Source of the DNA: Symsagittifera roscoffensis
Lineage: Eukaryota > Xenacoelomorpha > Acoela > Convolutidae
DNA length: 64,000 bases
Assembly: GCF_963678635.1 (NCBI RefSeq)
Contig: NC_087068.1
Location: 39,145,649 to 39,209,648, forward strand
Reading direction: 5' to 3'
A program made the position numbers and the translations under genes. The notes below the pieces were generated by a model. It made no database searches. It was given only the letters and a program-made list of their open reading frames with translations, and was not told the origin of the DNA. This document shows, one piece after another, positions 56,448-64,000 of the stretch. Position 1 is the first letter of the stretch; each line of letters begins with the position of its first letter.

Positions 56448-57420
56448 CATTTTCAATTTAAACTGTCATGAGAATAGAATGGCATGAAAAAAAACGTAGT
56501 GATTATACTCATTTTTGTTGTTCCGATTTTTGAATAAAGAAAACAAAAAACGTACGTTTCAAGCAAAAAGCAAAAAATTTACAAAAAATGCTTAAAACCA
56601 GTTGTGACTCTGCAAGTTTTTAATGATGGATCAATTTAAAAATTTCAATTTCGTTTTCGTCATGAAAATGCAATTCGACTGAAATCTATCTAAAGTAATT
56701 ATCTCAACATAATCCCGATAAAGTCATGCGACCTACAGATTTTTCAGACTGTTGGGATCTGACTTTCTAATGTAAGTTCTGGCGTAGTTTTTCCCCATAA
56801 AATTGTTTGCGAACAATTATTGACAAAACTTCTTGTAGCATCTTACAAATGTTAATGCCCTCAGCTCAAAATTAAACAGTTCTTTTTACATACCATAATT
56901 CGTAAAACTACAATGGGGTTTTTCCAATTTGGGATATTTAATGCTATTCATCCAAATAGTGCGTTACAGGATGCCAAAACTATAGTTTAGTAGTTGAAGT
57001 TGCGTGGGAGAGATGAGGGAATGTAAAAAATATAAACTTTATCTCTTATTTTTTGAAGAAAAACTACTTCAAATACTCTCAAAGCAGTCAAAACAAATAA
57101 GGTTTTGCTTGATACAAGCAGCCTTGTTTTATTCAGACTTGTTATAAAACGATTTGTAATTAGTGTTGAGAACACTGGCCTGCATAAGTTCGAAGAATGG
57201 CTTGCAAAACTATTAAGGAAATTATTCAAATTTTATCCGGAGCCCAAGCTGTGCACTGGATATTCGACCAATTGGATGTTTTAGGTAACTGGAATACAGA
57301 GACTTATTTTTGAAATTGTTCAAAAACGGAAGCAATTTCCACTTTTAAAATTTCCGTGAACTCCGCGCTCAAATACTTGGAAAATAAGTTTTGTCGCGAA
57401 TTCTGCAATGAGCAAATATA

Positions 57421-57580
57421 GCTTGTTATTCCGGATTCTGGGCAATTTGTTAACGGATTCCGCAATTGTAAATGGATTTTACTAAAAATTTGCGTATTTC
57501 GCTTAAATTTTGCGGGTTCCGCTTGCAATTGTCGTATTCCAATAAAATGTTACGGATTTCGCTTACACTTGCAGATTTCG
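57421..57580. repeat. Eight 20-bp minisatellite units
   Basis: Eight consecutive 20-base units in perfect register (57421, 57441, 57461 and so on) share a pattern close to 'gcttaaatttgcggatttcc' with many substitutions but no length change. The units at 30671-30730 have the same pattern. The minus-strand frame 57304-57528 runs through it and is not a gene. Confidence 0.8.
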
Positions 57581-58517
57581 CAATAAATTAGTTTTTACTA
57601 TGCAGATATAATATAATTTATTTATGGACTCTACAATCTGTTCCGGATTCCGCAATTTTTTCCCGTACTTTTCATCTTTTTGTCGACTCAAGTTGTTTTT
57701 AAAAAAAAAATGACCCTTGTTCACTCTCATTTTTTAACCGTTTCACCTTTGTAGCTCGCTGTTCCAATCACTGAAAGTGAAAAAAAATCAATTTGGAGTT
57801 TTTTCAATTTCTAAATGTATTTTTAAGAGCTAGATTGATACGTTTTATTGACGTTTTCCAGTCAAGAACCGGATTTTAAAAGTTCGAAAGAACTCATTGT
57901 AAAACTGTCGTGAAAAGATTATGGAATAGAAAAATTGAGAGAAAAAAATAAATTGGATTTTCGAATTTCTGAAGACTGACAAAAGATTGGGGTCTTATTC
58001 ACTAAACGGCCCAAATCAATTTTTCTACATTGTTAGCTGAAAATTATGCGATCAAATTTGATTGGGTGATTTTAGCTAATCAAATTCAAGTTACACGGTC
58101 AAGCATTCCGATCAACTTTTTTAGCAGATAAAAATATTTCAAAATTGCCGAAAAAGTGGAACTTTGAGTCAAATTTTGGATCACTTGTGAAACCTTGTCC
58201 AGAACAGCAAAATTTAGTAAAATGGCTTTTTAAAAACAAAATTCAATTTTTTTTATCATTTCGGCTAATAATTTTATCTGCTTGAAATTTCAATTGAAAT
58301 GGCAAAAAATATCGATGGAAAGGTCTAATTCGCCAATCAATCTCATTCACAATAATTTCAGTTCAAGAGATGTAGAAATAATGAATTTGGGCCGTTTAGT
58401 GTATAAGACCCAAAGATTGTTCAGCAACAATCGTATAAAGTAAAGTTATTAGTCTGATATTGTTTTTACCGAAATTATTTTCTGGTAGTTTTTGTGATGA
58501 TTTTTAAAAAATGTAAT

Positions 58518-59051
58518 TATTGTTCCGACTTTCGATACGAAAGTAACGGAATATTTGTGCTCGGGGTGGGTTTTTTTTCTTCAGACAAATTTCGACTTTT
58601 ATCCTAGCCATTTTTCACGAAATTTTTTTATATCATTCAAAAGTTTGTTGTCTTGAGCTTAAATTTGAAAAGATATTTCACCTGTGATCATTTTTCGTAG
58701 AGTTATGAGGGTTTAAAGATTGCCATTTTGACCAATTTGGGACAATTAACGCGCGATATAATTCGCGCTATTAACGCGTAAGCGGAGATTTAATCCGTCT
58801 TATAAATCGTTCCAAATTGGTTGAACGAAGCTTATTTGCCATAATTGATTTGTTACAAGGAACGAAATTTCTCTTTTTGTACTTTATATGGCGTGTGGGG
58901 GGATGGTTTTCACAAAAAAAATCAAGTTTTAGAAAAAATTTTCATTTTGTTTTATTTCAATTAATTTTTTTATGCTTTTACTGCTGCTCCATAAACCTTA
59001 AAAGGCAGTCGGAACATTCAGGGCTTCGCCCTGATACGAGCAGTCTTGTTT
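58518..59051 (+). repeat. Unnamed ~530-bp repeat, copy C (most complete)
   Basis: It starts 'attgttccgactttcgatac' (hairpin arms 'actttcg'/'cgaaagt') and ends in a perfect 6-bp hairpin 'cagggc-ttc-gccctg' and 'atacgagcagtcttgttt'. 'gttccgact' near the left end is the inverse of 'agtcggaac' near the right end. A central CpG-bearing block has nested palindromes ('aattaacgcgcgatataat' and 'tcgcgctattaacgcg'). The 83-codon frame 58817-59068 is not supported by the other copies. Confidence 0.9.
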
Positions 59052-59368
59052 CTTTGTTATTCAACTAACGTGATTCAACTTTCAATTTATTCAAAGAGTA
59101 TTTAAGCAAGCGCAATATCAATTTGTTAATTTTATTCTCCGTACCCTTCTCAAAAAAGTTTTTAAATGAAATAAGCGAGTTTGAAAGCATAATATCTTAA
59201 GGTCATTTTCTTCCCATGCAAGTCACTTATTTTGATGCCAAAACAAAAACAGTTATATCTAGCTGCATACGTAGCTGCCTGATATCTAAGAAAGGAAAAC
59301 GAGTAAAAGTAATTCAATCTGATACGCTGTTGCTAAATTTTTACAGAAAATTAATGTTGTATATAGCA
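59052..59368 (+). other. Intron D-E, spacer
   Basis: AT-rich, noncoding; ends with the 'atatagca' target site of the next MITE. Confidence 0.5.
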
Positions 59369-59774
59369 CAGGGGCGGATTTAGGGGGAGGGGGCGGTTGC
59401 CCCCCCCCCCCCCCCCCCCCCTCATGGATTCGACACCCTGCTGACCAAAAGGGTCCCCCCTTTGGTACTTTTTCAGAAATCCACTTTTGACCGACCGACC
59501 CTAAAATTTTTCTAAAGGCACCTTCGGCGCCAATATTTACTAATTTTGAGGGGGAGCGCGCGCCGAAAAAACGCAATTTTTTGGTCAAAGTTTTCCAAAA
59601 AGTGCCTAAAACGCCTTTTTTGACTGTTTTTTTTTATTTTGCCTGCGGGCAAAACAGTGCTTTGGGAGAGCTCAAAAAATCAATTTGGTCGACCTAAAAA
59701 AAAGGTCGTCAAAATTTTCGATTTATTTTTGAAAATCCGCCCCCCCCCTCGAGAAAATCCTAGATCCACCCCTG
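59369..59774 (-). mobile_element. hAT-type MITE, intact, with 8-bp target-site duplication
   Basis: A 406-base element with ends 'caggggcggatttag' and 'ctagatccacccctg', flanked by the direct repeat 'atatagca' at 59361-59368 and 59775-59782. It is the same family as 11511-11947 in the opposite orientation. Long C-runs (59401-59422 and 59743-59751) mark the ends. No coding capacity; the minus-strand frames 59286-59588 and 59680-59910 are artefacts of its sequence. Confidence 0.95.
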
Positions 59775-60160
59775 ATATAGCATCAAAGTTTTGATGTAGC
59801 ATCAACTTTTTGCAAAATTCGTTTTCTTCGAATGCACATTTGTACTTTCTAGCATTTTTCCGTTTCTTTACCGTTTTCATAGCTCTCCGTCGTTTCCTTC
59901 CTAGTGTCATCGAAGATCAACTTTCCTACGGCGTTCGTTTCCTTATGCAAAAAATTTCGCTCTTCAAGTAAAGGTGGTAGCTTTCACGACAAACATTAGC
60001 TGGCTAAAATATTACGTATAACAGCTCAAAATATCTGATCTAGTTGCGTTTTCATTTTTCTGTTATCTGTCATATAATTTCTGTTTATTTATAGAGCCCT
60101 CAGTCGATTTTTTTCCACATTTTAGTCTGCAAAACTGCCGATGATATCTTTTTTTTTCAT

Positions 60161-60249
60161 TCTAATGCAACGTTAAATTCTTTTTTCAAATCTGAAAAAA
60201 AAACTATTTTTTTTTCAGATTTGAAAAAAGAATTTATCGTTGCATTAGA
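60161..60249. repeat. Near-perfect fold-back, ~43-bp arms
   Basis: The arm 'tctaatgcaacgttaaattc' and onward (60161-60204) is mirrored by 60207-60249, ending 'atcgttgcattaga', with a single mismatch and a loop of only a few bases. Confidence 0.88.
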
Positions 60250-60961
60250 TTGAAGCTTCTTTCAAAAAATCTCGATACTTTTCCTTTTTTTATCCTTTTT
60301 AACAATGAAATTCATATACTATTGGAGGCGTATAACCAAGATCCTGCTAAAAAAGCGTTTACGTTCAATAGATAAATTCAATAACTGTAACATAATTGGT
60401 TTCACGAGAAGCGTCTTTGATACACTTGATTGAAGCGTGTTCAAAGCTTAGAGCCTCTCTAGCGCAAAAAAATATTATCGACCTTTTCCTGCAAAATAAT
60501 GTATCCTTTGTCCTTTCGGTTGAAAAAATGTGCGTCGTAAATTCCGTTTCATTGGACAAATTTACATTTTTCATTGTTTTATTATTATGCGTTTCTTTTA
60601 TTTCCTAAACAGTTTATGATCTAATGTTTTATACTCATTTGAACATCGCAGTATTCAACATGCTTCCGCTTTGAAAAAATAAAAATCAAACGCAAGATGA
60701 CAGTAAAAACACAGACAGTTTGTAAAATTTCAATACCATCTTTTTGTTGCAAAATACACCAGACCGAATTAAACGCAACAATCTTTCTTTTTTATGTGTA
60801 TTTTCATTTCAATGTTGTTTTTTTTCTCTCTCTCTCGTTTGGAATTGGCCTCAGAGCGCCCCGATATCAATTAGACACGCCCTTAGTAGCGATTAGGCGG
60901 TATTATCTATTGCGGATGTAACAGACGATCACCTGCAATAATAACGGTGTAAGTAATTAAA

Positions 60962-61006
60962 ATTCACGGATCTTGTTAACTATTCCCCCCCCCCCCTATT
61001 GCAATA
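60962..61006 (+). repeat. Left arm of a widely spaced inverted repeat
   Basis: 'cacggatcttgttaactatt', a C-run and 'ctattgcaatag' are the inverse of 62346-62389, 1.3 kb away. Exons E and F lie between the two arms. Confidence 0.75.
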
Positions 61007-61224
61007 GGAAGCGGGTGGGGGGGGGGGGGGGGGGGGGGTGTTTTAAAAAGACTTTTCAAAATAGTTTGAAGTGTGTAATCAAAGTTAGTCAGAACATCTT
61101 TCACTATTTTGCAGTCTGATCATTTAATTGTTTTTGAAATGAATATTTAGCGTTATTTCATTTCATTGCTAGTTGACTACCCTAGATTTTTCTAAATGAA
61201 TTACTTTGTTTTTTAACGGTTTAG

Positions 61225-61425
61225 ATCAATGACCTTGAATCGCAGATCCAGCAGCTTTCGCAAATCATAACTACCAAACAGCCGTCACCAACTCCAGGAG
61301 TCGTGGCAGATCATCTGCAGGGTTCAAACAACCTCCCCCCTGGAGTGGGGGGCACATCAGTTGGAGGTGCAGATACTCAGTCTATTATGAGTGATCTCAG
61401 CCACATGACGTCACTCACTTCATCG
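61225..61425 (+). CDS. Coiled-coil/zinc-finger gene, exon E
   Basis: An exon of 67 codons, acceptor 'ggtttag', donor 'tcg/gttagt', phase 0 both sides. 'INDLESQIQQLSQIITTKQP' continues the helix from exon D and breaks at Pro. A Gly/Pro-rich loop ('NNLPPGVGGTSVGGADTQS') and a Ser/Thr/Met-rich end ('IMSDLSHMTSLTSS') follow. If the donor is ignored the frame runs on into a C-run, which is intron. Confidence 0.87.
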
Positions 61426-61962
61426 GTTAGTTATGAAACTTTCTGTCTACTAATTGACAGACCATCGCACCTTGGGCCCGTTTTAAAGGAGCAAATTTTT
61501 GAGACAATTTGTACCCTTTTCGACACCGCCCCCCCCCCCCCCCCCCACAAATAAAAACACAAAAAACAACGGTTAAAACAACGCGCGTCAAAACAAAGTA
61601 GCTAGAAACAACGCATTAATAAAACCCGCCTCAAATTTGACATAAGGTGGTTCAAAAAAGCTCCGGAAATTTCTAGAGGTTTTGTCATTTGCTCTGAAAA
61701 AATCTTAAAAACCTGAAAAAGGGTGTAAAGTGTTAAATACAGCTGATTTTGTTTTCACGTGAGCAACTGACAATGTTTTCATGAACAATGATTGAGCGCT
61801 AAAAATAGTTTTTTTTTTCCATTTTCTTAGATGCTTGTCTTTCTGGGTGACACTAAGCTGACATGCAGATGTGCAGATTGGAGTCTGCTCTCCTAATTCC
61901 CAATTGATTTCCGACTGATTCCCCTGATTGGTTGAATATTGTTTTTTGTTGTTGTTGTTCAG
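61426..61962 (+). other. Intron E-F
   Basis: 537 bases, noncoding, with an 18-base C-run near 61529-61548. It ends in a 'ttg' repeat and acceptor 'gttgttcag'. Confidence 0.8.
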
Positions 61963-62040
61963 ACAGTGCCCATTCAGCCTGCTACTCTCTACCAGTGCAC
62001 CAGATGTGAGGAGATGTTCAAAAACCTGGTCCAGTTTCAG
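61963..62040 (+). CDS. Coiled-coil/zinc-finger gene, exon F (first half of the zinc finger)
   Basis: A 26-codon exon, acceptor 'gttgttcag', donor 'cag/gtaaat', phase 0 both sides. It encodes 'TVPIQPATLYQCTRCEEMF' then 'KNLVQFQ'. The Cys pair (codons 61996-61998 and 62005-62007) is completed by His and Cys at the start of exon G, giving C-x2-C-x12-H-x3-C. The finger cannot form without exon G. Confidence 0.88.
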
Positions 62041-62705
62041 GTAAATAACTTTGTATTAAGTATTGTATAATGCAAAGTATAATAATAGTATTAATATTAC
62101 AATTAGTATAATACTATTGTATAATGTATTGTAAACTTTATTTTGTATGAACTATTGCCAGTTTCAGGCAATACTTCTAGAAAAAATAGCCACATCTTAA
62201 CTAGTTTCTCGAATTTAATCCTTAAAAAACACGGTAATAAGTTGCAAGAGAATTGAACTATTAGAGTTCGAATTTTTTTTCTTTAATCCATTGGTAAAAA
62301 CTTTCTTTCTTTTTTCTGGGTAAAAAGAAGTATTTTCCCGTCCTAGTATTGCAATAGGGAGAGGAATAGTTAACAAGATCCGTAAATTACAGAGATATCA
62401 AGAGTTTTAAAATAGCATTTTAACAATATTTTACTTTGGGTCAGTTTTGAAATTCGACTGTTTTCACCATTTAGCCCCCAATCCCTCTCCTAGTACTGAC
62501 CATTTAAGCTCATGATCAGTTAAGTTTCCAGTGTGGTTCAGAAGTTTCAATAATGTTCATTGGAAATTTTTACCTGAGAGTTTTGGCTCAAATGATTATC
62601 TTTTCTCGTATAAAAAAGATGGGTAAGCTGTGGCGAATAGATACGATGCCATCAGGAATTGATTATTCCTCACAAAAAAGTTGATTCAAATTGATTGTGT
62701 TCTAG
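62041..62705 (+). other. Intron F-G
   Basis: 665 bases, noncoding, with the right arm of the wide inverted repeat at 62346-62389 and acceptor 'ttgtgttctag'. Confidence 0.8.
62346..62389 (-). repeat. Right arm of the widely spaced inverted repeat
   Basis: 'gtattgcaatagggagagga' and 'atagttaacaagatccgtaa' are the reverse complement of 60962-61006, except that the C-run there is longer. Confidence 0.75.
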
Positions 62706-64000
62706 ACGCACATAACTCAATGTCTCGAGCGGGCTCTGTTCAACAAAGAATCTTCCAAAATGCGCCGCAGTCGATCCGCCGCAACCAGTCGAGATCGAAG
62801 TGACAGGGATCGCGACCGGTCTCAAACCAGCAGTATTTTCCCTCCAAAATCCCAAGACTCAATTAACAATGCAGCTTCCAACGTGCAGTCACAAGAGAGC
62901 ATTATCACCGCAACAAGCGGAACAACAGCGGGCGCCGAATCGGTCCGAAACGAATCCTCGCAGCTGCCGACAACGTCAGCGGCAACGAGGAGTAATTCCA
63001 CTTCGGTTTTGTATCAAAGCAACCGCAATCGTGCAAATCGCCGGCACATTGCAGAGACATCACTTGACACAGTAGACAGTCAAAGTCAAGGTCAAAAGAT
63101 TAGTATTGTGTCAACTGATAGCATAACAAGAAGTACAAAGACAATGTCTCCTAATTTCACCAGCACCGATATTAAAAAGCTGCCTTCGCAGCCGATTTTA
63201 TCCTACAAAACGTCACCGAATTACGAAGAATTATGGCCTTCGGAAAATGCATCTCAAATGAAACACTCGGACTCAATGCGAGATACGTTCGGAAAAAGTT
63301 TCGACGAAATTGCGAGCTCGCTTAGAGTGCATGCTAGTGCTACGCAACAAAGGCCCAGTTCTTTTGTTCAGGCTGAGAAACCGAAACTTTCTATGGGTAA
63401 AAAATTAATGAAAAGTTCAAGTGATGCTGTTTATATACCCAAAGAGTTAAGGCCTCTGCGACCCAAAATGCCGCCGCCTGTAAGTGAAGATAAGCAAGCT
63501 CCTACCGCTTCCAGTGAATTTTCGAAAGGTCAACCACCTAAAAGGTCACCCCCTAATTTTGCGCCGGCCAATCTACCTCCACGAGGAGCTACATTAGCTG
63601 CATATCACAGTACAAGCCCTCAAATTTCTCCGACAGCTAGCATGCAACGAAGCCCGAATGGCAGTTTCACAATGGGTAATAATAATCATCAGTCGAACGA
63701 CAGGTCACGACCACTCGGCCCTCCGCCCCCGATTCCGAAACGAGGCGAGGACTCAAAGCAGAAGGCGTCGGAACAGGCGAGTAAACGAAGTGCAAGGAGT
63801 CGAGTTAAAGACGCTGTTAAATCTCCGTTTTCGACAATAAGACGCCGTATGAAGTCAATGAGCTCTTTAGAACGGATTCCAAGAAATAAAGATATCGCAA
63901 AGGAGGAGAGTAAACGTAATGGGACTATAAAAAGTAATGAAAACACGTGGGAGTTTTCTAATAGCCCAATTCAACGTCAATATAACCCTAACTCTGCTTA
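62706..64000 (+). CDS. Coiled-coil/zinc-finger gene, exon G (second half of the zinc finger and long tail; runs off the window)
   Basis: From the acceptor at 62705 the frame is open for 431 codons to the window edge. It starts 'THITQCLERALF', supplying the zinc-binding His (62709-62711) and Cys (62721-62723). The rest is a long, probably disordered tail: Arg/Ser-rich ('MRRSRSAATSRDRSDRDRD'), Ser/Thr/Gln-rich in the middle ('TAGAESVRNESSQLPTTSA'), and Pro-rich with SH3-ligand-like pieces ('LRPLRPKMPPP', 'GPPPPIPKRG'). A strongly basic patch lies near the end ('VKSPFSTIRRRMKSMSSL'). The C-x2-C-x12-H-x3-C spacing is that of the ubiquitin-binding fingers of NEMO and optineurin, so an adaptor role is possible. 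That is inference; I cannot name the gene. Confidence 0.88.

Larger units (their letters stand above)
51870..58517 (+). other. Intron D-E, first part
   Basis: AT-rich and noncoding. It holds a 50-base fragment of the ~530-bp repeat (53146-53192), two loosely similar segments at about 54105-54185 and 54228-54360 ('gttccagtgttaagaaa' and 'gtcccagtgttaagaaa' followed by 'aattccgagc'/'aatttcgagc' blocks), a duplication at 55024, a CpG-rich palindrome at 56310 and a 20-bp minisatellite at 57421. No supported exon. Confidence 0.6.
59783..61224 (+). other. Intron D-E, last part
   Basis: Noncoding. It contains a long fold-back (60161-60249) and one arm of a widely spaced inverted repeat (60962-61006) beside a C-run and a G-run (60985-61038), and ends in the acceptor 'aacggtttag' at 61224. 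Confidence 0.6.

Noticed and set aside
63689-63946. 85-codon minus-strand frame
   Set aside because: Shadow of exon G, which is open on the plus strand for over 430 codons with a good splice acceptor.
1-64000. tRNA, rRNA, CRISPR array, bacterial operon
   Set aside because: No cloverleaf with A and B boxes, no rRNA-like conserved block, no regular spacer-repeat array and no Shine-Dalgarno-led gene series was seen. The 20-bp minisatellite has no spacers.

Overview
This is a stretch of AT-rich animal nuclear DNA with one multi-exon host gene and a dense load of transposable elements. It contains a spliced gene with GT/AG introns of up to about 13 kb, BEL/Pao and Ty3/gypsy LTR retrotransposons (the gypsy copy with an env-like region), APE-type non-LTR retrotransposons and non-autonomous hAT elements. 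That combination points to a metazoan, most likely an invertebrate. I cannot name the species. There are no bacterial operons, CRISPR arrays, rRNA genes or convincing tRNA genes. A 200-base run of N (12816-13015) is an assembly gap.

Layout. 1-7081: two degraded BEL/Pao pol copies in the same orientation, each followed by the same noncoding repeat. 7738-12595: a tandem array with a period of about 2.1 kb; its second unit carries a clean hAT-type MITE with an 8-bp target duplication. 13016-18400: gene-poor DNA with a coding relic, a hairpin and two eroded MITEs. 18430-21316: a 5'-truncated non-LTR retrotransposon with a long open endonuclease/reverse-transcriptase frame. 21317-29618: no confirmed gene; an eroded MITE and one copy of an unnamed ~530-bp repeat with a hairpin at each end.

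29619-64000: a plus-strand gene of which I recognise seven coding segments: 29619-29780, 36492-36872, 49755-50609, 51513-51869, 61225-61425, 61963-62040 and 62706 to beyond the window edge. Every complete one is a multiple of three and starts and ends in phase 0. The product begins with coiled coil, passes through long Gln/Asn/Ser-rich low-complexity sequence, returns to coiled coil, then has a C-x2-C-x12-H-x3-C zinc finger of the NEMO/optineurin spacing split across an intron, and ends in a long Ser/Pro-rich basic tail. Neither the first exon nor the stop codon is identified.

The introns of this gene hold most of the other elements. They include an inverted pair of the ~530-bp repeat (31964-33142), a wreck of a second non-LTR element (34550-35880), and a long hairpin (37160-37296). 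They also hold a complete but mutation-riddled env-bearing Ty3/gypsy element (38128-48289) with both LTRs, primer-binding site, polypurine tract and gag-pol-env order; it is far richer in G+C than its surroundings. Further along are a 20-bp minisatellite, a small CpG-rich palindromic island, an intact MITE and a long fold-back. Functionally there is one probable host gene; the rest is a record of successive insertions.
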